Positions 54,377-63,656 of a stretch of DNA of 64,000 nucleotides are shown here, piece by piece. The notes beneath the pieces are model-generated. The model saw only the letters and a program-made list of their open reading frames with translations. It had not been told where the DNA came from and did no database searches. Position 1 is the first letter of the stretch, and every line of letters starts with the position of its first letter. The stretch spans positions 1,054,001 to 1,118,000 of the forward strand of contig NZ_RCWY01000001.1 of NCBI RefSeq assembly GCF_003688625.1. The letters are read 5' to 3'. The position numbers and the translations under genes are program-made. The DNA is from Sphingomonas sp. PP-CE-3A-406 (GTDB taxonomy: Bacteria; Pseudomonadota; Alphaproteobacteria; Sphingomonadales; Sphingomonadaceae).

Positions 54377-54689
54377 AGTCCCTACCGATGCGAAAGAGCG
54401 GGCCCGTTTCTGGGCTCTTGCTGGTTGATGTTTAAACCGAAGGCGGGCCATTACGGGAGAGTCGGGCGAAATGCAACTGGGGGTTGCCGGTTTTCGCCGG
54501 TTACGAGCGAGGAATGGGACATCATCGGACGGTGCCCTATCCTCCCCCTTCGTCGCCTACGGCGCCACCTCCCCCTGGCGGGGGAGGATTGTAGATGTCG
54601 ACGCTTCGCCGCTAAGATCGCCCCGCTACTTGATCCTCCCCCGCCAGGGGGAGGTGGCACGCGAAGCGTGACGGAGGGGGAGGCAAGCG
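54377..54689. other. rpsJ leader and repeat-bearing spacer
   Basis: 313 bp without a gene. The part next to rpsJ holds its leader (hairpin AAGAGC 54394-54399 with GCTCTT 54414-54419, and a weak TTGCAT-17-TAATGG promoter match on the minus strand near 54445-54475). The rest is the inverted repeat pair at 54538-54683. Confidence 0.5.
54538..54683. repeat. Inverted-repeat element, CCTCCCCC family, copy 2 (upstream of DUF559)
   Basis: The left unit (54538-54591) contains GCCACCTCCCCCTGGCGGGG and GAGGATTG. The right unit (54632-54683) is the inverse: GATCCTCCCCCGCCAGGGGG, GGTGGC, then GCGTGACGGAGGGGGAGG. The right unit ends 6 bp before the DUF559 ATG, so its GGGGGAGG doubles as that gene's Shine-Dalgarno. 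Confidence 0.85.
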
Positions 54690-55064
54690 ATGCGGCTCGA
54701 AGGATCTCTACCCGGCCGCAGCAACGCCAAGCGCCTGCGAAAACAGATGACCCCGCCAGAGATAGCCCTCTGGCTGGCGCTACGAGCTAACGAAGAAGGC
54801 CTACGCTTCCGAAAGCAACACGCAGCAGGCCCCTATGTCCTGGACTTCTACTGCGCCCCAGCTCGACTCGCGATCGAAGTAGACGGCGAAGCCCACAACC
54901 ACGGCAACCGCCCCGGACGAGACGCAACCCGAGACGCCTGGCTAGTTGCCCAAAACATCCAAGTCCTTCGCTACCCAGCCCGCGAAATGCTAGCCAACCT
55001 CGACGACGTCGTCCGCCAGATCACGTACACCGCACTCCAACGACGAACCACCATCGAGAGCTAA
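54690..55064 (+). CDS. DUF559 family endonuclease-like protein
   Basis: 124 residues from ATG 54690, with GGGGGAGG six bases upstream supplied by the flanking repeat. The DUF559 pattern is complete: KRLRKQMTPPEIALWLALR, GLRFRKQHAAGPYVLDFYC, ARLAIEVDGEAHN, RDAWLVAQNIQVLRYPAREML. The fold resembles very-short-patch-repair and PD-(D/E)xK nucleases, with likely catalytic Glu24, Asp52, Glu63 and a following His. Biological role of the family is not established. Codon use (CGA, CTA) differs from the ribosomal genes around it, and it is the only plus-strand gene between 37,528 and 62,049. It is bracketed by inverted repeats. Confidence 0.9.
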   Translation: MRLEGSLPGRSNAKRLRKQMTPPEIALWLALRANEEGLRFRKQHAAGPYVLDFYCAPARLAIEVDGEAHNHGNRPGRDATRDAWLVAQNIQVLRYPAREMLANLDDVVRQITYTALQRRTTIES

Positions 55065-55071
55065 TCGCCCC

Positions 55072-55125
55072 CTCCCCCTCCGACGCCTCCGGCGCCACCT
55101 CCCCCTAGCGGGGGAGGATTGTACC
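55072..55125. repeat. Inverted-repeat element, CCTCCCCC family, copy 3 (downstream of DUF559)
   Basis: CCTCCCCCTCCGACGCCTCC, then GGCGCCACCTCCCCCTAGCG and GGGGAGGATTGTA, starts 8 bp after the DUF559 stop. It has the orientation of the left unit at 54538, so it is inverted relative to the unit directly before DUF559. The gene is therefore framed by a facing pair. Confidence 0.85.
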
Positions 55126-55226
55126 CATCGGTCGTTGGACGGCAGTTTTACTCCTAACCCAAATGACCACCGGAGCCGCGAACGATTCAGTGAAGCAGTA
55201 GAAATACGGACGTTTGGAAAGACGCG

Positions 55227-55724
55227 TCAGGGCATGATCTTATGATTAAGAGCCCAAGGGAGGCGGCTTCCCGTCAATGAGTAAGCGCACATCTCGTCGC
55301 ATGAGCCAACCGGCGAAACCACTCGCATTTTGTCGGGATCGACTACCGTAAAGTCGTAGTCGTCCCCACACGAACTGCCCCCACAGGCCGCCCATATTAG
55401 CAATCGGGTCCTGCCGTTACCGGTGGTGCAGGCTATCCCGTTATGGTCTGAAAGCCCGTTAGACGCGTCCACCACCAAGTCGGCACCGCGCGGCGAATGA
55501 AGAACGACGCGGCCATCCGTATCGAGATTGAAAAAGCTGCCTGTCACATCAGTCACGCCCACGACCCGTACAACAGCAGGCCCACAGCCGCCTGTATAGG
55601 TTTGAGTAGTCTCAATCAATGTTGTGGGAAATGCATCACTAGGGTCAAGATGTATAGCCAGCGGGACATCAGCTTGGCCAACAGAAGCCAGGACGGCTGC
55701 GTAGATTAAGACACCTGATACCAT
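55227..55724 (-). CDS. Secreted cysteine-containing hypothetical protein
   Basis: 165 residues from ATG 55724, chosen for GGAG 8 bp upstream and because a signal peptide (VSGVLIYAAVLASVGQA) starts there; the frame stays open 16 codons further. The mature part is beta-rich with six cysteines (GGCGP, IACTTG, AACGGSSCGDD, SCDEMCAY), suggesting disulfides in the periplasm or outside. I do not recognise the family. Base and codon use is less GC-rich than the flanking ribosomal genes, hinting at acquisition. It lies between tuf and the DUF559 module. Confidence 0.6.
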   Translation of the reverse strand: MVSGVLIYAAVLASVGQADVPLAIHLDPSDAFPTTLIETTQTYTGGCGPAVVRVVGVTDVTGSFFNLDTDGRVVLHSPRGADLVVDASNGLSDHNGIACTTGNGRTRLLIWAACGGSSCGDDYDFTVVDPDKMRVVSPVGSCDEMCAYSLTGSRLPWALNHKIMP

Positions 55725-55842
55725 CGATCCAACTCCGGCAAAAAGGCGATGCTCTACAGAGTGCCCTGTCACTCATCCTACACCGCTTTGCGACGCAATA
55801 GATCGAATGTTTAAACTGGATAACTAGCCTGCTCCAAACACG

Positions 55843-55876
55843 AAAAAGCCCGGCCTCTCTCGCGAGAAGCCGGGCT
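55843..55876 (-). terminator. Rho-independent terminator of tuf
   Basis: On the minus strand AGCCCGGC and GCCGGGCT (55847-55854 with 55869-55876), plus an inner TCTC/GAGA, form a stem followed by five T. It lies 30 bp after the tuf stop and closes the str transcript before the islet. Confidence 0.88.
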
Positions 55877-55905
55877 CTTCGATCACCTCCCGAAGGAGAG
55901 GATGC

Positions 55906-57099
55906 TTACTTGTCGATCTGGCTGACGACGCCTGCACCGACGGTACGGCCGCCTTCGCGGATCGTGAAGCGCTGGCCCACGTCCATGGCGATCGGTGCGA
56001 TCAGCTTGATGCCGAGCGACACGTTGTCGCCTGGCATGACCATCTCGGTGCCCTCAGGCAGCTCGACGGTGCCGGTCACGTCCGTCGTACGGAAGTAGAA
56101 CTGCGGGCGGTAGTTGGCGAAGAACGGCGTGTGACGGCCACCCTCTTCCTTCGACAGCACGTACACTTCCGAGTTGAAGTCGGTGTGCGGCTTGATCGTG
56201 CCTGGCTTGCAGAGCACCTGGCCACGCTCGACTTCGTCGCGTGCGACGCCGCGGATCAGCGCGCCGACGTTATCGCCAGCCTGGCCCTGGTCGAGTAGCT
56301 TGCGGAACATCTCGACGCCCGTGACCGTGGTCTTGCGGACGGTCGGGTGGATGCCGACGATCTCGACTTCCTCGCCAACCTTGACGATGCCGGTCTCGAC
56401 GCGGCCGGTGACGACCGTACCACGACCCGAGATCGAGAACACGTCCTCGATCGGCATCATGAACGGCTTGTCGAGCGGACGCTCGGGCTGCGGGATGTAG
56501 TCGTCGACAGCCTGCATCAGCTCGGTGACGGCGTCGGCACCCAGCTTCTGGTTCGAACCCGACAGTGCGCAGGTAGCCGAACCCTTGATGACGGGGATGT
56601 CGTCGCCCGGGAAGTCGTACGAGCTGAGCAGCTCGCGGATTTCCATCTCGACCAGCTCGAGGATTTCCTCGTCGTCGACCAGATCGACCTTGTTCATGAA
56701 CACGACCATGGCAGGCACGCCGACCTGGCGTGCGAGCAGGATGTGCTCACGGGTCTGTGGCATCGGGCCATCGGTCGCCGAAACGACGAGGATCGCGCCG
56801 TCCATCTGGGCTGCGCCGGTGATCATGTTCTTCACATAATCGGCGTGGCCCGGGCAATCGACGTGCGCATAGTGACGGTTGGCCGTCTCGTACTCGACGT
56901 GTGCGGTCGAGATCGTGATGCCGCGCTCGCGCTCCTCGGGAGCCTTGTCGATGTTGGCGAAGTCGACTGCGGTACCGCCGGTCGTCTCTGCCAGAACCTT
57001 CGTGATCGCAGCGGTGAGCGACGTCTTGCCATGATCGACGTGACCGATGGTGCCGATGTTGAGATGCGGCTTGTTCCGCTCAAATTTTGCCTTGGCCAT
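55906..57099 (-). CDS. tuf: Elongation factor Tu
   Basis: 397 residues, normal length. EF-Tu brings aminoacyl-tRNA to the ribosome as a GTP complex. GTPase motifs are GHVDHGKTS, the switch region [17 protein letters not shown], and NKVD. Domain 2/3 motifs include [11 protein letters not shown] and [13 protein letters not shown]. It is the last gene of the str cluster, 213 bp after fusA with a hairpin-rich spacer, and has its own strong terminator. It is the only tuf copy in the window. Confidence 0.98.
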   Translation of the reverse strand: MAKAKFERNKPHLNIGTIGHVDHGKTSLTAAITKVLAETTGGTAVDFANIDKAPEERERGITISTAHVEYETANRHYAHVDCPGHADYVKNMITGAAQMDGAILVVSATDGPMPQTREHILLARQVGVPAMVVFMNKVDLVDDEEILELVEMEIRELLSSYDFPGDDIPVIKGSATCALSGSNQKLGADAVTELMQAVDDYIPQPERPLDKPFMMPIEDVFSISGRGTVVTGRVETGIVKVGEEVEIVGIHPTVRKTTVTGVEMFRKLLDQGQAGDNVGALIRGVARDEVERGQVLCKPGTIKPHTDFNSEVYVLSKEEGGRHTPFFANYRPQFYFRTTDVTGTVELPEGTEMVMPGDNVSLGIKLIAPIAMDVGQRFTIREGGRTVGAGVVSQIDK

Positions 57100-57206
57100 T
57101 GTTTCCTACCTTCTGATTCGTATTCCGGTGCCACCCCGGGAACCGCGCGAACGCGGCCCAATAGCGGCTGTTAAAGCGTTGCGCCAGCCCCTGCTTGGGG
57201 AGAGGC

Positions 57207-57300
57207 CGACGCGGAAGTGAATTCCGCGTCGTCGGACTTCGGTCGTTGACCGAAGCCGGCCGGCCTTTCGGCGTCTCGGAGCCAGGTTACCCTGGCTCCG
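57207..57300 (-). promoter_or_regulatory. Tandem stem-loops in the fusA-tuf spacer
   Basis: Three perfect stems lie in a row: CGACGCGGAA-N5-TTCCGCGTCG (57207-57231), CTTCGGTC-GTT-GACCGAAG (57237-57255) and CGGAGCCAGG-TTAC-CCTGGCTCCG (57277-57300). They follow the fusA stop in the transcript and may uncouple tuf from fusA by attenuation or RNA processing. The first has a near twin downstream of nusG. Confidence 0.55.
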
Positions 57301-57312
57301 TGCGCCTCTGGC

Positions 57313-59409
<2,097 letters not shown>

Positions 59410-59556
59410 GATCGTGCTTCCTTAAGGATATGGGGAGCCGAACGTGCCGGCTCCCCAATATATAGGTGTTTGCGTGACAGGCGAAAGACCGCCCGTCACA
59501 CGGATAGCAATGCTAGGCTTCAAAGCCCGCTGTTACCAGCGGCAGGAAGCCCGCTG

Positions 59557-60027
59557 TTACCAGCGGTAGTGTGAGAATGCACGGTTGGCTTCCGCCATCC
59601 GGTGCGTATCTTCACGCTTCTTGACCGCGTTGCCACGGTTGTTGGCGGCATCCATCAGCTCACCCGACAGCCGTGCGGCCATCGTGTTCTCGCTGCGCGA
59701 ACGCGCCGCACCGATCAGCCAGCGAATCGCCAGCGCCTGTGCACGCTCGGGACGAACCTCGACCGGCACCTGGTACGTTGCACCACCGACGCGGCGCGAA
59801 CGGACTTCGATGCCCGGCTTCACGTTGTTCAGCGCATCGTGGAAAACGCCGATCGGATCGCGCTTGGCGCGGCTCTCGACGGTTTCGAATGCACCGTACA
59901 CGATCAGCTCTGCGACGGACTTCTTGCCGTCCAGCATGACGCTGTTCATGAACTTCGACAGAACCTCATCCCCGAACTTGGGATCAGGCAGGATGACCCG
60001 CTTTTCGGGACGACGACGACGTGCCAT
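59557..60027 (-). CDS. rpsG: 30S ribosomal protein S7
   Basis: 156 residues. [40 protein letters not shown] and the C-terminal [36 protein letters not shown] are canonical. S7 nucleates the 3' domain of 16S rRNA at the E site. In E. coli it is also the autoregulator of the str operon. Forty-nine bp after rpsL. Confidence 0.97.
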   Translation of the reverse strand: MARRRRPEKRVILPDPKFGDEVLSKFMNSVMLDGKKSVAELIVYGAFETVESRAKRDPIGVFHDALNNVKPGIEVRSRRVGGATYQVPVEVRPERAQALAIRWLIGAARSRSENTMAARLSGELMDAANNRGNAVKKREDTHRMAEANRAFSHYRW

Positions 60028-60076
60028 TTTGTATTCCTTTTAAACTTCAGCCTTGATGATCAGATACCTGACCGGC

Positions 60077-60448
60077 TTACTTCGGACGCTTGGCGCCGTA
60101 CTTGGAACGCGACTGACGCCGGTCCTTCACACCCTGTGTATCGAGCACGCCGCGCAGGACGTGATAGCGAACACCGGGAAGATCGCGGACACGACCGCCA
60201 CGAATCAGGACAACCGAATGCTCCTGAAGATTGTGACCCTCGCCCGGGATGTAGCTGATGACTTCGCGCTGGTTGGTCAGGCGAACCTTGGCCACCTTGC
60301 GCAGAGCCGAGTTCGGCTTCTTCGGGGTCGTCGTGTAGACGCGCGTGCAAACGCCACGCTTCTGCGGATTTGCTTCCATCGCAGGGACCTTCGACTTGGC
60401 CTTCTGCGGATCGCGGCCCTTGCGGACCAGCTGGTTGATCGTCGGCAT
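60077..60448 (-). CDS. rpsL: 30S ribosomal protein S12
   Basis: 123 residues from ATG 60448. [12 protein letters not shown], the decoding-centre loop [20 protein letters not shown] with the streptomycin-relevant Lys, and [32 protein letters not shown] are canonical. The Lys at the first resistance position is wild-type, so ribosomal streptomycin sensitivity is expected. It is the first gene of the str cluster, with a promoter and leader hairpin upstream. Confidence 0.98.
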   Translation of the reverse strand: MPTINQLVRKGRDPQKAKSKVPAMEANPQKRGVCTRVYTTTPKKPNSALRKVAKVRLTNQREVISYIPGEGHNLQEHSVVLIRGGRVRDLPGVRYHVLRGVLDTQGVKDRRQSRSKYGAKRPK

Positions 60449-60506
60449 TGAAGCCTTCACCTTTCAAGTGGTTACTTTGCTGGAGCCATGAGGCGCCTGA
60501 GAATAC

Positions 60507-60546
60507 AAAAAGGACCATAGGAACGCGGGAGCGCCCCTCAGGTCCT
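60507..60546 (-). promoter_or_regulatory. Attenuator-like hairpin in the str operon leader
   Basis: On the minus strand AGGACC (60541-60546) and GGTCCT (60511-60516) enclose a GC-rich inner part with AGG/CCT and GGG/CCC pairing, followed directly by five T. It lies between the promoter and rpsL, where a conditional terminator could act. Confidence 0.4.
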
Positions 60547-60608
60547 GGAATGCATCCAGCAATGTTCAAGCATGCCCGGCGGGAAACACTCCCGAAGAAC
60601 AGGCCGCG

Positions 60609-60637
60609 CCTATAGGTCAGGAGTCGGTTGCGGTCAA
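60609..60637 (-). promoter_or_regulatory. Candidate str operon promoter
   Basis: TTGACC (60632-60637) and TATAGG (60609-60614), minus strand, are 17 bp apart and about 160 bp upstream of rpsL. This is the best sigma-70-like match in the region and fits a strong ribosomal promoter. Confidence 0.6.
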
Positions 60638-60727
60638 CGGGGCGGAATCGGCTTAGGTGAGAGTAGTTAGGTGGCGACGAACGCGGACGTGAAGCCGCTG
60701 ACGACCACGCACGGGAGCCACTTTTCT

Positions 60728-60856
60728 CGATCCTCCCCCGCCAGGGGGAGGTGGCACCGCAGGTGACGGAGGGGGAGGGACACGTAACGATCGTTACCCC
60801 TTCCTCCCCCTCCGTCTGGCAAGGGCCAGCCACCTCCCCCTGGCGGGGGAGGATCG
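60728..60856. repeat. Inverted-repeat element, CCTCCCCC family, copy 4
   Basis: Perfect 28-bp arms at 60728-60755 (CGATCCTCCCCCGCCAGGGG...) and 60829-60856 enclose inner arms GACGGAGGGGGAGG/CCTCCCCCTCCGTC and a 14-bp central palindrome GTAACGATCGTTAC (60784-60797). This is the most regular copy of the family. Confidence 0.88.
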
Positions 60857-60867
60857 CAGCACCTCGT

Positions 60868-61881
60868 CTACCGCGATCGCGTCCCAAGCACGGCAAGCAG
60901 CGTCTTCTCGAATCGCGCAGGATCCTCGACCTGCGGCGAGTGGCCCAGCCCCTCGAGCATCACCAATTTTGCATTAGGCATTTGCTTCACCGCGCGCGGC
61001 GCGACCATCGGGATTGGCTCGAGAAACTGACGCAAGTTCGCCGGCGCCTGCGCGCGGCCGAAGGCGGTCTTGTCCAGCGTCCCGATTATCAAGGTCGTCG
61101 ACGGCGTGATCCGGTACAGCTCGTGCGCGACCGATTGCGTCTTGATCATCTCGCTCGTCTTGGCCTGCGCGAGCGCAACGGTGTCGCGCCCTGCCCCCTG
61201 GTACATGCCCGCCTGCATCCAGACCCAGCGATCATAGGACGGCTTCCACACGCCGTGGTAATAGTTCTCGAGCTGGTACGCCTTGATCGACGCGTAGCTC
61301 GTCTTCTTCTCGTTCGCCCACAGCGTGTCGACGTCGGTATAGGGCACGCCCTCCTCGCCACGATCCTTCAGGCCGAGCGGATTGACGAGCACCAGCTTCT
61401 CGACCGACGCGGGGTACAGGATCGCGTACCGCATCGCGAGCATGCCGCCCATCGAATGCCCGACGATCGTCGCCCGCGTGATGCCGCGCGATTCGAGCAG
61501 CCGCTTGGTGAACGTCGCCAGCATCTCGAAGCTATACTGTGCCACGCGGGGCTTCGACGATTTGCAGAAGCCGATCTGGTCGGGGACGATCACCCGGTAA
61601 CCGACCTCGCTCAGCGCCCGCGCGGTGCTGCCCCAGGTCGCGCCACAGAAGTTCTTGCCGTGGAGCAGGACGACCGTGCGACCATTGGGGCGCTGCGGCG
61701 CGATATCCATGAACGCCATCTGCGCAGGGCTGCCGACGATATCGACTTCCATCGTCTGAACCTGCCACGGGTAGGTGAAGCGTTCGAGCTGCAGCCCGAG
61801 GTCCGGCACCTGCGGAACCGGCCCCGCCCCCATGAGCAACGCCGCGACCGGCAGCGCCAGCATCATCAATCCCGCCTTCAT
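60868..61881 (-). CDS. Secreted alpha/beta hydrolase
   Basis: 337 residues from ATG 61881 (AGGAAAG upstream); an earlier in-frame start at 61905 lacks a ribosome site. A signal peptide (LMMLALPVAALLMGAGP) precedes an alpha/beta hydrolase domain: VVLLHGKNFCGATW (oxyanion loop), VIVPDQIGFCKSSKP, nucleophile Ser143 in VGHSMGGMLA, and the His in LEGLGHSPQVEDP. The class resembles haloalkane dehalogenase/epoxide hydrolase/esterase-type monomeric hydrolases, but Ser as nucleophile favours an esterase or C-C hydrolase. Substrate unknown. It lies alone, with the repeat element directly after its stop. Confidence 0.88.
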   Translation of the reverse strand: MKAGLMMLALPVAALLMGAGPVPQVPDLGLQLERFTYPWQVQTMEVDIVGSPAQMAFMDIAPQRPNGRTVVLLHGKNFCGATWGSTARALSEVGYRVIVPDQIGFCKSSKPRVAQYSFEMLATFTKRLLESRGITRATIVGHSMGGMLAMRYAILYPASVEKLVLVNPLGLKDRGEEGVPYTDVDTLWANEKKTSYASIKAYQLENYYHGVWKPSYDRWVWMQAGMYQGAGRDTVALAQAKTSEMIKTQSVAHELYRITPSTTLIIGTLDKTAFGRAQAPANLRQFLEPIPMVAPRAVKQMPNAKLVMLEGLGHSPQVEDPARFEKTLLAVLGTRSR

Positions 61882-62007
61882 ACGATTACGCTTTCCTACA
61901 TCCAACGAGACCGCTTAAGGTTAACGGGCAAACCATGCACCGTGCAACGCATCATCCTTACGATGACGGTTGCGGGGACCTCGCGGGACGAATTGCACGC
62001 GAGACGC

Positions 62008-62036
62008 TTGCCCTTCGCGAAAACGCTGGGTAAGGG
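62008..62036 (+). promoter_or_regulatory. Candidate promoter of tRNA-Trp
   Basis: TTGCCC (62008-62013) and TAAGGG (62031-62036) are 17 bp apart and end 12 bp before the tRNA. The -10 match is weak, but spacing and place are right. Confidence 0.4.
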
Positions 62037-62048
62037 GCGCGTCCGTGT

Positions 62049-62125
62049 AGGAGTGTAGCTCAGTTGGTTAGAGCGTCGGTCTCCAAAACCGAAGGCCCTC
62101 GGTTCGAATCCGAGCACTCCTGCCA
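62049..62125 (+). tRNA. tRNA-Trp (anticodon CCA)
   Basis: A complete cloverleaf: acceptor AGGAGTG/CACTCCT, D arm AGCTC...GAGC, anticodon stem TCGGT/ACCGA with loop CTCCAAA (anticodon CCA), T arm CTCGG-TTCGAAT-CCGAG, discriminator G, encoded CCA. tRNA-Trp ahead of secE-nusG is a common bacterial arrangement. Confidence 0.97.
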
Positions 62126-62618
62126 CCCCCTTTAAATTTCGATTTCGAACGCACCGTTTCACGCGGTGGCTTCACGCGTTCATCGCGATTGCAGAAAGTG
62201 CATTCCATAATGCAATTTTCGCAATTGATCTATGATGTGCTGCGATGCACAACGATCAGGCCTTTCAGGCATCCTCTCCTAAAAACTTTTACGGCCGGTC
62301 TTGTACCGGCCTTTTTTTTCGCCTGCGTTCGGCGCACACCTCGGGTGCCGTCGTCAAGCCGAACGATAAATAGAAACCGTGGGAGCGGAGCCGCCGGTCA
62401 AACCGGCACCGGCAAGACGATCGTGCGGGGGATCGAGTGACCCAAGCGCTCTCCCCCGCCACTTCGCGCAGCAGTTACGCTCCTCTCTACCGACACGCGC
62501 CCCGCCCCTCTCCTGCCGCGCACTTGCTTTCACCTGTGACGGCAGCTATCTGCCGCGCTTCCGACAGCGAGAACGGACCTGTCGCCGCGACCCTTCACAG
62601 GGAGCGGCTAGTGGGTCT
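62126..62618 (+). other. Spacer between tRNA-Trp and secE
   Basis: 493 bp without a convincing gene. It contains the terminator at 62293-62319; the remaining 300 bp upstream of secE have no clear reading frame or recognised RNA motif. A secE promoter probably lies after the terminator (AT-rich GATAAATAG at about 62364-62372). Confidence 0.6.
62293..62319 (+). terminator. Rho-independent terminator after tRNA-Trp
   Basis: GGCCGGT-CTTGT-ACCGGCC (62293-62311) is followed by eight T (62312-62319), a textbook intrinsic terminator. It should end the tRNA-Trp transcript and separate it from secE-nusG. Confidence 0.92.
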
Positions 62619-62861
62619 ATGTCTCGCATCTCAGTTTCTCAATCAGCGGGTTCGAAGAACATCGTGGCGAAGACGTCCCCCCTCGAATTCATCCAGCAGG
62701 TCCGCAACGAGACCGCGAAGGTCACGTGGCCGACGCGTCGCGAGACGGTCATGACCGGCGTGATGGTGGTGATCATGACGACGATCCTCGCGCTGTTCTT
62801 CCTGGGCGTCGACTCGATCCTGCAAGCGATCGTCTCCGCCCTCCTCAAACTCGCTCAGTAA
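62619..62861 (+). CDS. secE: Preprotein translocase subunit SecE
   Basis: 80 residues from ATG 62619; a GTG at 62664 giving MAKTSPLEF is also plausible and matches the usual alphaproteobacterial N terminus. SPLEFIQQVRNETAKVTWPTRRETVMTGVMVVIMTTILALFFLGVDSIL is the conserved amphipathic helix and single membrane span of short SecE. It clamps SecY in the translocon. nusG follows after 13 bp. Confidence 0.94.
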   Translation: MSRISVSQSAGSKNIVAKTSPLEFIQQVRNETAKVTWPTRRETVMTGVMVVIMTTILALFFLGVDSILQAIVSALLKLAQ

Positions 62862-62874
62862 GCAAGGTTCCGTC

Positions 62875-63411
62875 ATGGCGCGCTGGTACATCATTCACGC
62901 CTATTCGGGCTTCGAGGGCAAGGTCCGCGACTCGATCATGGCCGAGGCGACCCGGATGGGTCTCGAGCAGCTCGTCGAGCAGATCGAAGTCCCGACCGAA
63001 ACCACCACTGAGGCCCGTCGCGGCAAGAAGATCGCGGTCGAGCGCAAGTTCATGCCGGGCTATGTGCTCGCCAAGCTGAACATGAACGACGACGTGTATC
63101 ACTTGGTGAAGAACACGCCGAAGGTCACCGGCTTCCTCGGCAGCATGGGCAAGCCGCAGGCGATCAGCGAGGCGGAAGCCACGCGGATGCTGAACAGCAA
63201 GGAAGAGGCCGCCGCTGCGCCCAAGCAGAAGGTCAAGGTCGACTACGAGATCGGCGATCAGGTCAAGGTCCTCGACGGCCCGTTCGCGACCTTCAACGGT
63301 TTGGTGGAAGAACTCGATTTCGACCGCAGCCGCGTCAAGGTTTCGGTGTCGATCTTCGGGCGTGCGACGCCAGTCGAGCTCGAGTTTGAGCAGGTCGAAA
63401 GAAGCAAGTAA
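62875..63411 (+). CDS. nusG: Transcription termination/antitermination protein NusG
   Basis: 178 residues. The NGN domain (RWYIIHAYSGFEGKVRDSI, FMPGYVLAKLNMNDDVYHLVKNTPKVTGFLG) is followed by the KOW domain (QVKVLDGPFATFNGLVEELDFDRSRVKVSVSIFGRATPVELEFEQVE). NusG binds RNA polymerase, aids processivity, Rho termination and coupling to the ribosome through S10. It is paired with secE as usual, but no rplK follows within 590 bp; three hairpins do. Confidence 0.97.
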   Translation: MARWYIIHAYSGFEGKVRDSIMAEATRMGLEQLVEQIEVPTETTTEARRGKKIAVERKFMPGYVLAKLNMNDDVYHLVKNTPKVTGFLGSMGKPQAISEAEATRMLNSKEEAAAAPKQKVKVDYEIGDQVKVLDGPFATFNGLVEELDFDRSRVKVSVSIFGRATPVELEFEQVERSK

Positions 63412-63441
63412 GCCGCATAGCGGCGCGCTTGCGGCCGCACA

Positions 63442-63502
63442 CGATTAGCCAGCGGCTAATCGCGAGACGGCCTCGACCGGCCGGCGGGCCAACGGCCCGG
63501 CC
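63442..63502 (+). promoter_or_regulatory. Tandem stem-loops downstream of nusG
   Basis: CGATTAGCC-AGC-GGCTAATCG (63442-63462) is followed by a GC-rich stem GGCCGGCGGGCC/GGCCCGGCC (63479-63502), both just before the terminator-like hairpin. They resemble the tandem stems between fusA and tuf. Confidence 0.5.
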
Positions 63503-63504
63503 GA

Positions 63505-63536
63505 CGACGCGGGATTTACTCCCGCGTCGCGTTTTT
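63505..63536 (+). terminator. Rho-independent terminator after nusG
   Basis: A perfect 10-bp stem CGACGCGGGA/TCCCGCGTCG (63505-63514 with 63520-63529), 5-nt loop and five T two bases after the stem. Its stem differs by one base pair from the hairpin at 57207-57231. Confidence 0.8.
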
Positions 63537-63579
63537 GGAAACGCCCAGCGTTCCGCGCATTCCCTTCGCGTTCCGTAGC

Positions 63580-63656
63580 CCTGACGAAAGTCAGGAATCA
63601 GAATTACAGAACGCTAGCCTGCTTGGCTCTGGGTCCTGACTTTCGTCAGGATGACG
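63580..63656. repeat. REP-type palindrome pair downstream of nusG
   Basis: CCTGACGAAAGTCAGG (63580-63595) and the unit CCTGACTTTCGTCAGGATGACG (63635-63656) are inverted copies and each is palindromic. The second matches the middle unit of the array between rpsQ and rplN. Confidence 0.8.

Larger units (their letters stand above)
60449..60867. other. str leader and repeat-bearing spacer
   Basis: 419 bp without a gene: the rpsL leader with a hairpin, the promoter at 60609-60637, then the repeat element at 60728-60856, which abuts the stop of the alpha/beta hydrolase gene. Confidence 0.65.

Noticed and set aside
54690..55064. DUF559 gene considered as part of a restriction-modification system
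   Set aside because: No methyltransferase, specificity subunit or other defence gene is in the neighbourhood.
62379..62618. 80-codon N-terminal extension of secE
   Set aside because: Low-complexity Arg/Ser/Pro translation, not part of SecE; an ATG at 62619 or GTG at 62664 gives the normal protein.
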